Positions 33,841 to 42,195 of a stretch of 64,000 nucleotides of DNA are shown here, one piece after another; within the stretch, counting starts at the first letter, position 1, and each line of letters opens with the position of its first letter. The DNA is from Iamia majanohamensis. Lineage in GTDB: Bacteria > Actinomycetota > Acidimicrobiia > Acidimicrobiales > Iamiaceae. The notes below the pieces were generated by a model that did not search any database, was not told the DNA's origin, and worked only from the letters and a program-made list of their open reading frames with translations. The position numbers and the translations under genes were made by a program. The stretch covers positions 2,294,001 through 2,358,000 of the forward strand of contig NZ_CP116942.1 in the NCBI RefSeq assembly GCF_028532485.1. Reading direction: 5' to 3'.

Positions 33841-33872
33841 CCGGTGCTGGTAGCGTGTGGTCGCCGTTGACC

Positions 33873-34049
33873 CCGTGCGGGAGAGGCCCGACGTCGGGCC
33901 GCCGAAGGAGCAATCCCTCCCCGGAATCTCTCAGGCCCCAGGACCGCACGGGGGAGGCGACGCTGGAAAGAGGCCGGTCCGCCGGTCCACCGACGGTGCA
34001 AGCCCCCCGGGGTGAACCTCTCAGGTGCCGATGACAGCGTGGGGAGGAC
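33873..34049 (+). promoter_or_regulatory. Tandem glycine riboswitch
   Basis: Two aptamers lie in series. The first runs from GTGCGGGAGAGGC through AATCTCTCAGGCCCCAGGACC to CGCACG. The second runs from CGCTGGAAAGAGGCC through GTGAACCTCTCAGGTGCCGATGAC split by its loop to AGCGTGGGG. The paired 'GGAGAGG/GAAAGAGG ... CTCTCAGG' cores with trailing GGACC or GATGACAG are the defining features. It lies directly before gcvP, the glycine decarboxylase, and should switch it on when glycine is abundant. Confidence 0.93.
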
Positions 34050-34093
34050 GTGACCTGCAGCGCCCGCCCGGGCGCCCGTCCCCCGGAGGCCCC

Positions 34094-36955
34094 ATGTCCG
34101 ACCGCACCGCCCTCGACCCGAGCGGGGCCTTCGCCTCCCGCCACATCGGCCCCGGCGACGACGACCAGGCGGCCATGCTGGACGCGCTCGGCTACGGGTC
34201 CCTGGAGGAGCTGGTCGACGACGCCGTGCCCGCCTCCATCCGGGAGGCCGCCCCCCTCGACCTGCCCGCGCCGGTGTCCGAGGCCGAGGCCCTGGCCCGC
34301 CTCCGCGACCTGGCCGGGCGCAACCAGGTGCTGACCTCGATGATCGGGCTCGGCTACCACGACACCGTCACCCCGCCGGTGATCCGGCGCTCGATCCTCG
34401 AGAACCCGGCCTGGTACACCGCCTACACCCCGTACCAGCCCGAGATCTCCCAGGGCCGGCTGGAGGCGCTGCTCAACTTCCAGACCCTGGTCACCGACCT
34501 CGCCGGCCTGGCCCTGGCCAACTCGTCCCTGCTCGACGAGGCCACCGCCGCAGCCGAGGCTCTGACCCTCTCGCGCCGGGCCTCGAAGGCGCCGGCCGGC
34601 GCCCCGTTCGTGGTCGACACCGCCTGCCACCCCCAGACCCTCGCCGTCGTGCGCACCCGGGCCGAGCCCCTCGGCATCCCGGTGGTCGAGGCCGACCTGG
34701 GCGCCGGGCTGCCCGAGGGTGACCTCTTCGGGGTGCTCGTCCAGTACCCCACGACCACCGGCCTGGTGCGCGACGACGCCGACCTGGTGGCGGCGGCCCA
34801 CGAGCGCGGCGCCCTCGTGACCGTGGCCGCCGACCCCCTCGCCCTGTGCGTCCTCCGGGCCCCCGGGGAGATCGGCGCCGACGTGGTGGTCGGCTCGGCC
34901 CAGCGCTTCGGCGTGCCCATGGGCTTCGGCGGCCCCCACGCCGGCTACATGGCCGTGCGCGACGGCCTCCAGCGCTCGCTCCCGGGCCGGCTGGTGGGGG
35001 TCTCGATCGACGCCGACGGCGACCCCGCCCTCCGCCTCGCCCTGCAGACCCGCGAGCAGCACATCCGGCGGGAGAAGGCCACCAGCAACATCTGCACGGC
35101 CCAGGTCCTGCTGGCCGTCATCGCCTCGTCCTACGCGGTGTACCACGGCCCCGACGGGCTGACCGCCATCGCCGAGCGGGTGCACCGCGCCGCCCGGACC
35201 CTCGACCGGGGCCTCCGGGCCGCCGGCGTCGAGGTCGTCCACGACAACTACTTCGACACGGTCTGCGCCCGCGTGCCGGGCCGGGCCGACGAGGTGGTGG
35301 CTGCGGCCCTGGCCGCCGGCGTGAACCTGCGCCGGGTCGACGAGGACCACGTGGCCGCCTCGGTGGACGAGGTCACGACCGCCGCCCACCTCGACGCCGT
35401 GCTCGATGCCTTCGGGGCCGAGGCCGACGCCGCCGGCCTCGGCGCGGAGCTGGACGACGCCCCCGCCGTCGCCGCCGGCCTGGCCCGGACCACGCCGTTC
35501 TGCACCCACCCGGTGTTCTCCTCCCACCACTCCGAGACGGCCATGCTCCGCTACCTGCGGCGCCTGGCCGACCGCGACGTGGCCCTCGACCGCTCCATGA
35601 TCCCGCTGGGCTCGTGCACCATGAAGCTCAACGCCGCGGCCGAGATGGAGCCCATCACCTGGCCCGGGTTCGCCGGGCTCCACCCCTTCGCCCCCCTCGA
35701 CCAGAGCGAGGGCTACCGGGAGCTGATCGCCGACCTCGAGCGCTGGCTGGTCGAGGTCACCGGCTACGGCGCCGTCTCGCTGCAGCCCAACGCGGGCAGC
35801 CAGGGCGAGCTGGCCGGGCTCCTGGCCATCGCCGCCTACCACCGCTCGCGGGGCGACGAGGACCGCGACGTGTGCCTGATCCCGTCGTCGGCCCACGGCA
35901 CCAACGCGGCCAGCGCGGTGATGGCCGGCATGCGCGTCGTGGTCGTGGCCTGCGACGACCAGGGCAACGTCGACCTCGACGACCTGCGGGCCAAGGTGGC
36001 CGAGGCCGAGGGCGCCATCGCCGCCCTGATGGTGACCTACCCCTCGACCCACGGCGTGTTCGAGGAGGCCATCGGCGAGATCTGCGACGTCGTCCACGAG
36101 GCCGGCGGGCAGGTGTACCTCGACGGCGCCAACCTCAACGCCATGGTCGGCCTGGCCCGGCCCGGTCGCTTCGGGGCCGACGTGAGCCACCTCAACCTGC
36201 ACAAGACCTTCTGCATCCCCCACGGCGGCGGCGGCCCCGGCGTGGGCCCGGTGGCGGTCGGGTCCCACCTCGCCCCCTTCCTGCCGTCGCACCCGCTGGT
36301 CCCCGAGTGCGGGCCCGGCGACACCTCCCCCGGCCCGGTGGCCGCGGCCCCGTGGGGGTCGGCCGGCATCCTGCCCATCCCCTGGGCCTACGTGCGGATG
36401 ATGGGCGGCGAGGGGCTGCGACGGGCCACGCAGGTGGCCATCCTCAACGCCAACCACGTCGCCCGGCGCCTGGCCGACCACTACCCGGTGCTCTACGCCG
36501 GGCGCAACGGCCTGGTGGCCCACGAGTGCATCCTCGACATCCGGCCCCTCACCAAGGCCACCGGCATCACCGTCGACGACATCGCCAAGCGGCTCATCGA
36601 CCACGGGTTCCACGCCCCCACCATGAGCTTCCCGGTGGCCGGCACGCTGATGGTCGAGCCCACCGAGAGCGAGGACCGGGCCGAGCTCGACCGCTTCTGC
36701 GACGCCCTCATCGCCATCCGCGAGGAGGTCGACACCCAGCCCGACCTGCTCCGCGGCGCCCCGTGGACGGCGTCCGCGGTCCTGGCCGACGAGTGGGAGC
36801 ACCCCTTCACCCGGGCCGAGGCCGCCTTCCCCGGCACCGTCAGCCGGGCCGACAAGTACTGGCCGCCGGTGCGGCGCATCGACGGCGGCCACGGCGACCG
36901 CAACCTGGTCTGCTCCTGCCCGCCGATGGAGGAGCTGGTCGACCAGCAGCCCTAG
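34094..36955 (+). CDS. gcvP: Glycine dehydrogenase (decarboxylating), P protein
   Basis: 953 residues, the full length of single-chain P proteins, which contain two fused aminotransferase-like halves. [15 protein letters not shown] near the start, [21 protein letters not shown] in the first half and the PLP lysine in [17 protein letters not shown] (about residue 704) are all diagnostic. The enzyme decarboxylates glycine and passes the aminomethyl group to lipoylated GcvH. GGAGG precedes the ATG. It is preceded by a tandem glycine riboswitch and is not in an operon with gcvT or gcvH. Confidence 0.96.
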   Translation: MSDRTALDPSGAFASRHIGPGDDDQAAMLDALGYGSLEELVDDAVPASIREAAPLDLPAPVSEAEALARLRDLAGRNQVLTSMIGLGYHDTVTPPVIRRSILENPAWYTAYTPYQPEISQGRLEALLNFQTLVTDLAGLALANSSLLDEATAAAEALTLSRRASKAPAGAPFVVDTACHPQTLAVVRTRAEPLGIPVVEADLGAGLPEGDLFGVLVQYPTTTGLVRDDADLVAAAHERGALVTVAADPLALCVLRAPGEIGADVVVGSAQRFGVPMGFGGPHAGYMAVRDGLQRSLPGRLVGVSIDADGDPALRLALQTREQHIRREKATSNICTAQVLLAVIASSYAVYHGPDGLTAIAERVHRAARTLDRGLRAAGVEVVHDNYFDTVCARVPGRADEVVAAALAAGVNLRRVDEDHVAASVDEVTTAAHLDAVLDAFGAEADAAGLGAELDDAPAVAAGLARTTPFCTHPVFSSHHSETAMLRYLRRLADRDVALDRSMIPLGSCTMKLNAAAEMEPITWPGFAGLHPFAPLDQSEGYRELIADLERWLVEVTGYGAVSLQPNAGSQGELAGLLAIAAYHRSRGDEDRDVCLIPSSAHGTNAASAVMAGMRVVVVACDDQGNVDLDDLRAKVAEAEGAIAALMVTYPSTHGVFEEAIGEICDVVHEAGGQVYLDGANLNAMVGLARPGRFGADVSHLNLHKTFCIPHGGGGPGVGPVAVGSHLAPFLPSHPLVPECGPGDTSPGPVAAAPWGSAGILPIPWAYVRMMGGEGLRRATQVAILNANHVARRLADHYPVLYAGRNGLVAHECILDIRPLTKATGITVDDIAKRLIDHGFHAPTMSFPVAGTLMVEPTESEDRAELDRFCDALIAIREEVDTQPDLLRGAPWTASAVLADEWEHPFTRAEAAFPGTVSRADKYWPPVRRIDGGHGDRNLVCSCPPMEELVDQQP

Positions 36956-36979
36956 GCGGGCCGGGCGGGCCGTCCCGGG

Positions 36980-38035
36980 TCAGCCCCGGACGACGAAGGG
37001 GGTCGGCACCACGGTGGCGGCCACGTCGGTGCCGCGGACGTCGACGGCGACGGCGTCGCCCTCGGCGGTGTGGGCCGGCAGGAAGGCCAGGGCGATGCCG
37101 TGGCCGAGGGTGGGCGAGTAGTTGCCGCTGGTGACCTGGCCCACCACCTGGCCGTCGACGAGCACCGACTGGCCCTCCCGGGGTGGGCGCCGGCCCTCGA
37201 CCACGAGGCCGCGCAGCCGACGGGCCACGCCCTCCTCCTTCTGGCGGGCGAGGACCTCGCGGCCCCGGAAGTCGCCCTTGTCCCAGCGCACCACCCAGCC
37301 CAGCCCGGCCTCGAGCGGGGTGATGCCCGGTCCCAGCTCGTGGCCGTGGAGGGGCAGGCCGGCCTCGAGGCGGAGCGTGTCGCGGGCTCCGAGCCCGGCG
37401 GGGGTGAAGCCGGCGCCCACCACCGCGTCCCACAGGGCGGGGGCGGCCTCGGCCGGCACCGCCACCTCCACGCCGTCCTCCCCCGTGTAGCCGGTGCCGG
37501 CGACCATGCACCGGACGTCGGACCAGGTGAAGGCGGCGACGCCGAAGCGGGGCACGGCTGCGGCCTCGGGGGCCACGGCCTCCAGCCGGGCCCGGGCCTC
37601 GGGCCCCTGGAGGGCGAGCACGGCCCGGGTGGCGGTCACGTCGGTGGCGCCGTCGCCCAGGACCGAGGTCACCGGGTCGGTGTTGGAGGCGTTGGGCATC
37701 ACGTCGAAGGACTCGTCGTCGACCCACCACACGATGATGTCGTCGACCACGGAGGCGTCGGCGGGGTCGAGCAGGTGGGTGTACTGGGCCCGGCCCGGTG
37801 CGATGCGGTCGAGGTCGTTGGTGAAGGCCCGCTGGAGGCGCTCGTGGGCGTCGGGCCCCTGGAGGCGGACGGTGCCCAGGTGGCTGACGTCGAACACCAC
37901 GGCACCGGCCCGGCAGGCCAGGTGCTCGTGGAGGGTGCCGTCGGGGTAGCTGACCGGCATGTCCCACCCGCCGAAGGGGACCATGCGGGCCCCGAGGGCG
38001 CGGTGGGTGGCGTCGAGCGGGGAGGTGCGGGTCAC
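36980..38035 (-). CDS. gcvT: Aminomethyltransferase, glycine cleavage T protein
   Basis: 351 residues. GARMVPFGGWDMPVSY, VFDVSHLGTVRLQGPDA, GTGYTGEDGVEV and the folate-side motif GLGARDTLRLEAGLPLHGHEL are all present. It releases ammonia and forms methylenetetrahydrofolate from the GcvH-bound intermediate. It is convergent with gcvP, with only 24 bases between stop codons. TAGTGT (minus strand, 38049-38044) is eight bases before a GTG at 38035, so this start is preferred; the earlier GTG at 38047 would overlap the promoter. Confidence 0.93.
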   Translation of the reverse strand: MTRTSPLDATHRALGARMVPFGGWDMPVSYPDGTLHEHLACRAGAVVFDVSHLGTVRLQGPDAHERLQRAFTNDLDRIAPGRAQYTHLLDPADASVVDDIIVWWVDDESFDVMPNASNTDPVTSVLGDGATDVTATRAVLALQGPEARARLEAVAPEAAAVPRFGVAAFTWSDVRCMVAGTGYTGEDGVEVAVPAEAAPALWDAVVGAGFTPAGLGARDTLRLEAGLPLHGHELGPGITPLEAGLGWVVRWDKGDFRGREVLARQKEEGVARRLRGLVVEGRRPPREGQSVLVDGQVVGQVTSGNYSPTLGHGIALAFLPAHTAEGDAVAVDVRGTDVAATVVPTPFVVRG

Positions 38036-38087
38036 GGCGGGCGACACTACCGGCCGCCGCCCGGGGGCCCGACCGGTGCCGGCGGGC

Positions 38088-38594
38088 TCAGACGCCGCTG
38101 ACGGCGCCGGCCGCAGGGCTGTCGCCCGGCGCCGGGGCGGGGGTGCCGAGGTCGAGGTCCGCGGTGGGGTGGAGCTCGAGGACGGCGGCGTCGAGCTCGC
38201 CCTTCAGGCCGTCGAGGGTGACCAGGTTGAGGTTGAGCACGCCCTGGCCGTGGAGGCCGTTGACGACCTCGATCATCTCCGCGTCGTCGCGCACCAGCAC
38301 GGCCGAGGAGCCGGCGATGACCAGGCGGGCCGAGGCGATGTCCTCGCCCAGGTTGGTGCGCAGGTAGGTGAAGGCCTGGCGCACCGACTCCAGCTTGATG
38401 CCCGAGTCGAGCATGGTCTTGATCAGCTTCAGCTCGAGCAGGTCGCGGTAGGAGTAGCTGCGGCGCGAGCCCGAGCCCTTGGCGTCGGCCAGGGTGGGCC
38501 GGACCAGGTCGGTGCGGGCCCAGTAGTCGAGCTGGCGGTAGGTGATGCCGACGATCTCCGCTGCTGCCTTGCCGCTGAAGCCCTCGGTGGCCAC
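38088..38594 (-). CDS. MerR-family regulator (Rv1830-like)
   Basis: 168 residues. An N-terminal MerR winged helix is seen in AAEIVGITYRQLDYWARTDLVRP and SRRSYSYRDLLELKLIKTML. A helical effector-side part follows, with an Ala/Pro tail. It matches the position of the second MerR gene in the mycobacterial gcvH-garA-MerR-nuclease-MerR block. AGGAGGGG precedes the GTG start. The promoter and a symmetric site at its transcription start suggest autoregulation. Confidence 0.85.
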   Translation of the reverse strand: MATEGFSGKAAAEIVGITYRQLDYWARTDLVRPTLADAKGSGSRRSYSYRDLLELKLIKTMLDSGIKLESVRQAFTYLRTNLGEDIASARLVIAGSSAVLVRDDAEMIEVVNGLHGQGVLNLNLVTLDGLKGELDAAVLELHPTADLDLGTPAPAPGDSPAAGAVSGV

Positions 38595-38617
38595 GTCGCG
38601 CCCCTCCTGGTCGGGAT

Positions 38618-38643
38618 CACAGCGCCGTAGTTACGCCGCTGTG
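38618..38643 (-). promoter_or_regulatory. Inverted repeat operator candidate for the MerR gene
   Basis: CACAGCG (38618-38624) and CGCTGTG (38637-38643) form a perfect 7-bp inverted repeat with a 12-base spacer. It lies just past the predicted transcription start of the MerR gene, where a bound regulator would block its own transcription. Confidence 0.5.
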
Positions 38644-38651
38644 GGCCGCCC

Positions 38652-38680
38652 ACGGTACGCCGCCCCGTCCCTGCGGTCAA
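38652..38680 (-). promoter_or_regulatory. Sigma-70-type promoter of the MerR gene
   Basis: On the minus strand TTGACC (38680-38675) and TACCGT (38657-38652) are spaced by exactly 17 bases, close to the housekeeping consensus. Transcription should start near 38645. Confidence 0.7.
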
Positions 38681-38702
38681 CGAACGGTCCGGCCGCCCGC
38701 CC

Positions 38703-39728
38703 TCAGGCGCCGGCCAGGTCGGCGAGGGCGGCCAGCTGGTCCGACGTGCCCACCGCGATCAGCACGTCACCGGCGCCGAGGGCGGTGTCCGGCGGGGGGT
38801 TGGTGCGGAACTCCCCCGCCCCGTCGCGGATGGCGAGGACGAGCGCCCCGGTCCGGCCCCGCAGGTGGGCGTCGCGGAGGGTCGTGGCGTCGAGCGGGGA
38901 CCCGGGGGCCACGGCCACGTCGTCGAGGCGGAACTCCAGGCTCCCGTCGTGCATGACCACGTCGAGGAAGTCGGCCACGTGGTGGCTGAGGGCGAGGGCG
39001 GCCATGCGGGCCCCGCCGATCTGCTGGGGGTTCACCACCCGGTTGGCGCCGGCCTGGATGAGCTTGGGCTCGGCGCTGTCGTTGCGGGCCCGGGCCACGA
39101 TGAACAGGTCCGGGCGCAGGGCCCGGGCCGAGAGGGTCACGTAGAGGTTGTCGGCGTCGGTGTCGAGGGCGACGACCAGGGTGCGGGCCCGGTCCAGGCC
39201 GGCGTGCTGCAGGGTCACGTCGTCGGTGGCGTCGCCGGCCACCCAGGGCACGGTGAGCTGGGCCAGGCGCTCGGGGTCGCGCTCCACGACCACCACCTCG
39301 GCGCCCGCGCCCTCGGCGTGCTCGACCATGGTGCGACCGACCCGGCCCCACCCGCAGACGATGATGTGGTCGTGCAGGGCGGTGATGTGGCGTTCCATGC
39401 GCCTCCTCCGGGTGTGGTCGGTGAGCCGCCCCTCGACGACGGTCTCGAACAGGGCGCTCAGGGTGTAGAGGACGGTGCCGATGCCGCCCAGGGCGAGCAC
39501 GATGGTGAAGGCCTTGAACGGCGCGGTGGGCTCGGCCACCTCCCGGAACCCGACCGTCGTGACGGTGGTGACCGTCTGGTAGAGGGCGTCGAGGGGGCTG
39601 AGGCCCAGGGCCAGGTAGCCGACCACCCCGATGAGGTGGACGACCACGATGGTGGCCAGGCCGATGACGACGCGCCGCCACGGGTCGTCCCGACGGGATC
39701 GGGCCCCGGCCACGGAGGAGGGTCGCAC
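38703..39728 (-). CDS. Two-helix potassium channel with RCK (TrkA-N/TrkA-C) domains
   Basis: 341 residues. Two membrane helices (about 20-42 and 72-95) flank a pore loop with the filter-like TTVTTVGF. The cytoplasmic part begins IIVCGWGRVGRTMVEHAE, a Rossmann RCK domain, and ends with a TrkA-C domain (about 255-340). The filter reads TVGF-R rather than the classic TVGYG, so ion selectivity is not certain. It lies between the DUF151 nuclease and the MerR gene, an insertion compared with the mycobacterial order. Confidence 0.88.
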   Translation of the reverse strand: MRPSSVAGARSRRDDPWRRVVIGLATIVVVHLIGVVGYLALGLSPLDALYQTVTTVTTVGFREVAEPTAPFKAFTIVLALGGIGTVLYTLSALFETVVEGRLTDHTRRRRMERHITALHDHIIVCGWGRVGRTMVEHAEGAGAEVVVVERDPERLAQLTVPWVAGDATDDVTLQHAGLDRARTLVVALDTDADNLYVTLSARALRPDLFIVARARNDSAEPKLIQAGANRVVNPQQIGGARMAALALSHHVADFLDVVMHDGSLEFRLDDVAVAPGSPLDATTLRDAHLRGRTGALVLAIRDGAGEFRTNPPPDTALGAGDVLIAVGTSDQLAALADLAGA

Positions 39729-39741
39729 CGGGGGGTGGGGC

Positions 39742-40242
39742 TCAGGAGGCGAAGTCGTCGGGGCTGACGTTGTCGATGAACTCGCGGAACTGCTCGACGA
39801 CCTCCTCGGCCTCCTCGGGCTCCTCCTCGGCGTCGTCCTCGGCCTCGAAGGCGGCCTCGTCGAGCACCTCCTCCGCCGCGTAGATCGGGGTCCCGATGCG
39901 GATGGCCAGGGCCAGGGCGTCGGACGGCCGGCTCGAGACGCGGTGGACGCCGTCGGAGGCGTGCATCTCGATCTCGGCGTAGAAGGTGCGGTCGCGCAGC
40001 TCGGTGACGGTGACCGACTCGATGCTCACGCCGAGGTCGTCGAGGACGTCGCGCATGAGGTCGTGGGTCATGGGCCGGGGGGTCACCACCTCCTCCAGGG
40101 CGAAGGCGATGGCGGTGGCCTCGGGGCCGCCGATGAAGATGGGCAGCACGCGCCGGGCGCCCGACCGCTCCCGGAGCAGGGCGATCGGCGTGTTCGACGG
40201 GAGCTCCACCCGCACACCGACCAGATCCATCTCGACCATCAC
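39742..40242 (-). CDS. Bifunctional nuclease (DUF151) family protein
   Basis: 166 residues. The BFN domain includes RVLPIFIGGPEATAIAFALE, RPMTHDLMRDVLDDLG and VSSRPSDALALAIRIGTPIYA, all typical of DUF151. A strongly acidic tail (EDDAEEEPEEAEEVVEQF) follows. It corresponds to Rv1829 in mycobacteria. A -10-like TAGGGT lies five bases before the GTG and eight before the ATG, indicating its own leaderless promoter besides read-through from the upstream gene. Confidence 0.88.
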   Translation of the reverse strand: MMVEMDLVGVRVELPSNTPIALLRERSGARRVLPIFIGGPEATAIAFALEEVVTPRPMTHDLMRDVLDDLGVSIESVTVTELRDRTFYAEIEMHASDGVHRVSSRPSDALALAIRIGTPIYAAEEVLDEAAFEAEDDAEEEPEEAEEVVEQFREFIDNVSPDDFAS

Positions 40243-40312
40243 CCCGAACCCTACCGCCGTCGCGCCCCGACGACCGGCCGTCCCCCGGGCGGGTGACCCG
40301 ACCGTGCCCTGG

Positions 40313-41203
40313 TCAGGACAGGTGGTCGGCCAGGGCGGCGCGCAGGAGGGCGGCCCGGAGGCCCTGGCCCAGGTCGGCCAGGTCGGCCACCAGGTCGAGG
40401 GCCTCGCCCCGGGAGCCGTCCCGCCGCTGCTTCACCAGCGGGAGGGCGATCTGCTCGAGCAAGGCGGCCTCCCGGTCGGCGGTGGTCTTGAACATGCGGA
40501 GGTGGCGGGCCTCGACGCCGTGGGCGAGGAAGCCGGCCGCCTTCTGGGCGATCACCAGGTCCTCGCTGTCGTAGAAGCGGTCGGGGCCGACCAGGTGCCC
40601 CGACACCAGCCCGTACTCCTCGAGGGAGCGCAGCTGCTGGGGGCTGAGGCCGCTGGCGGCCAGGAGCTCGTCGGGCGTGAGGCTGACCGTGGTCGGGTCG
40701 TCGTCGAGGGGCGGCGGGCCGTCGCCCAGCTCGGCGGCCCGGCCCGAGCGGCCCTTGTCGACCTTGGCCCTGGCCGCGTCCGCCATCCAGATGGGCAGGG
40801 TCGGGGGCTCGTCCGACGGTGGCTCGGGCTCCGCCTCGGGGGCGGCCGACGACGCGACGGCGGCGGGCGGGGCCCCGGCCTCCTCGGCCTCGCCGCGGGG
40901 GACCGACGCAGCGGCGCCGTCGCCGGAGGGGTCGGGCGGGGGCAGGCCCACCTCGCCGTCCTCGCGCTCGAGGCGGTCCTTGATGACCTTCAGGGGCAGG
41001 AAGCTGTCGCGCTGCTCGGTGAGGATCCACCGCAGCCGGCGGACGTCGGCCTCGTAGAACTTGCGGTACCCCGAGGGGGTGCGCTCGGGGTCGAGCAGGC
41101 CCTGGCTCTCGAGGAAGCGGATCTTGGAGATGGTGACGTCGGGGAACTCGTCCTGGAGGAGGCTGAGCACCTCCCCGATCGACAGGTGGCTGCGGTCGCT
41201 CAT
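40313..41203 (-). CDS. MerR-family regulator FtsR-like (Rv1828-like)
   Basis: 296 residues. The N-terminal winged helix reads SIGEVLSLLQDEFPDVTISKIRFLESQGL then RTPSGYRKFYEADVRRLRWIL, the FtsR/Rv1828 signature. An Ala/Pro/Glu-rich linker of about 75 residues follows. A C-terminal helical domain has SLTPDELLAASGLSPQQLRSLEEYGLV, a second degenerate MerR-like helix-turn-helix. FtsR activates ftsZ in corynebacteria; a role in cell division control here is inferred by family and synteny. It starts 22 bases after the garA stop. Confidence 0.85.
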   Translation of the reverse strand: MSDRSHLSIGEVLSLLQDEFPDVTISKIRFLESQGLLDPERTPSGYRKFYEADVRRLRWILTEQRDSFLPLKVIKDRLEREDGEVGLPPPDPSGDGAAASVPRGEAEEAGAPPAAVASSAAPEAEPEPPSDEPPTLPIWMADAARAKVDKGRSGRAAELGDGPPPLDDDPTTVSLTPDELLAASGLSPQQLRSLEEYGLVSGHLVGPDRFYDSEDLVIAQKAAGFLAHGVEARHLRMFKTTADREAALLEQIALPLVKQRRDGSRGEALDLVADLADLGQGLRAALLRAALADHLS

Positions 41204-41225
41204 GGGCGACCGACCCGTCGACCCC

Positions 41226-41711
41226 TCACGGGGACTGGTCGGCGGCGGCGCCGGCCACGTAGACGAGCTTGAACTTGCCCACCTGGATGGTGTCGCCGTC
41301 GTGCAGCTCGCCCTGCTCGATGCGCTCCCGGTTGAGGTAGGTGCCGTTCAGCGACCCGACGTCGCGGACGACCAGGCGCCCGTCCTCCCGGCGCACCTCG
41401 GCGTGGCGCCGGGACACGGTGATGTCGTCGAGGAAGATGTCGCTGTCGGGGTGGCGCCCGGCGGTGATGACCTCGCGGTCGACGGCGAAGGTGGAGCCCG
41501 CGTTGGGCCCGGCCCGCACGGCGAGGAGGCCGCCCGGGGGCAGCTCGTCGAGGTCGAGGCTGATCTCGTCGGTGCCGCTCGCGGTCTCGAGCGACAGCTG
41601 GATGGTCGGCTTGTCCTGCTCGGGCCGCTCCTGGGGCGCGCCGCACGAGGAGCAGAAGTTGGCGTCCTCCGGGTTCCGGTGGCCGCAGCGGTCGCACTCC
41701 AGCTCAGCCAC
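41226..41711 (-). CDS. garA: FHA-domain protein GarA-like with zinc ribbon
   Basis: 161 residues. An N-terminal zinc ribbon (CDRCGHRNPEDANFCSSC) is followed by a short linker with ETASGTDE, in the position of the phosphorylated ETTS motif of GarA. A canonical FHA domain comes next (GRHPDSDIFLDDITVSRRHA and LNGTYLNRERI). GarA binds and regulates 2-oxoglutarate and glutamate enzymes under Ser/Thr kinase control. The ETTS threonine pair is only partly kept (ETAS). The GTG at 41711 is two bases from the gcvH stop, so the two are co-expressed. Confidence 0.83.
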   Translation of the reverse strand: MAELECDRCGHRNPEDANFCSSCGAPQERPEQDKPTIQLSLETASGTDEISLDLDELPPGGLLAVRAGPNAGSTFAVDREVITAGRHPDSDIFLDDITVSRRHAEVRREDGRLVVRDVGSLNGTYLNRERIEQGELHDGDTIQVGKFKLVYVAGAAADQSP

Positions 41712-41713
41712 CG

Positions 41714-42094
41714 CTACTCCTCGATCAGGCCCCGGTAGCCGGCGACGTCGAGGAGGCCCTCGAGCTGGCTCGGGTCGCTCACCTCGATGGTGCAGATCCA
41801 CCCGTCGCCGTAGGGGTCGTCGTTGAGGCGCTCGGGGGCGTCGCCCAGATCCGCGTTCACCTCGGCGACCGAGCCCGCCACCGGGGCGTAGATCTCCGAG
41901 ACCGACTTGGTGGACTCCACCTCGCTGACGGTGTCGCCCACCCCGACGGTCGTCCCGGCGTCGGGCACCTGGACGAACACGACGTCGCCCAGGGCGTCCT
42001 GGGCGTAGTCGGTGATGCCGATCCGGGCGAGGTTGCCCTCCACCCGCACCCACTCGTGGTCCTTCGTGTACCGGAGGTCCTCGGGGAGGTTCAT
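41714..42094 (-). CDS. gcvH: Glycine cleavage H protein
   Basis: 126 residues. The lipoyl site is Lys63 in VESTKSVSEIYAP, within the usual hairpin. KDHEWVRVEGNLARIGITDYAQDALGD is the typical N-terminal half. It carries the aminomethyl intermediate between GcvP and GcvT. TAGGTT lies six bases before the ATG, making a leaderless promoter. It is the first gene of the gcvH-garA-ftsR transcript. Confidence 0.95.
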   Translation of the reverse strand: MNLPEDLRYTKDHEWVRVEGNLARIGITDYAQDALGDVVFVQVPDAGTTVGVGDTVSEVESTKSVSEIYAPVAGSVAEVNADLGDAPERLNDDPYGDGWICTIEVSDPSQLEGLLDVAGYRGLIEE

Positions 42095-42100
42095 CCCGGC

Positions 42101-42106
42101 AACCTA
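42101..42106 (-). promoter_or_regulatory. -10 hexamer of the leaderless gcvH promoter
   Basis: Reads TAGGTT on the minus strand, six bases from the ATG at 42094. Confidence 0.5.
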
Positions 42107-42150
42107 CCGCACGAGGGGAGGGCGCTGGCAGGGGCGGGGACCCCGTCGGA

Positions 42151-42178
42151 CCCTCGACCCCGGAGTGAGGGTCGAGGG
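42151..42178 (-). terminator. Ten-base-pair hairpin after the nucleotidyltransferase gene
   Basis: CCCTCGACCC (42151-42160) pairs perfectly with GGGTCGAGGG (42169-42178) around an 8-base loop, 17 bases past the stop at 42196. It separates this gene from the gcvH promoter. Confidence 0.65.
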
Positions 42179-42195
42179 CCGGTCCGGCGCGGCCG

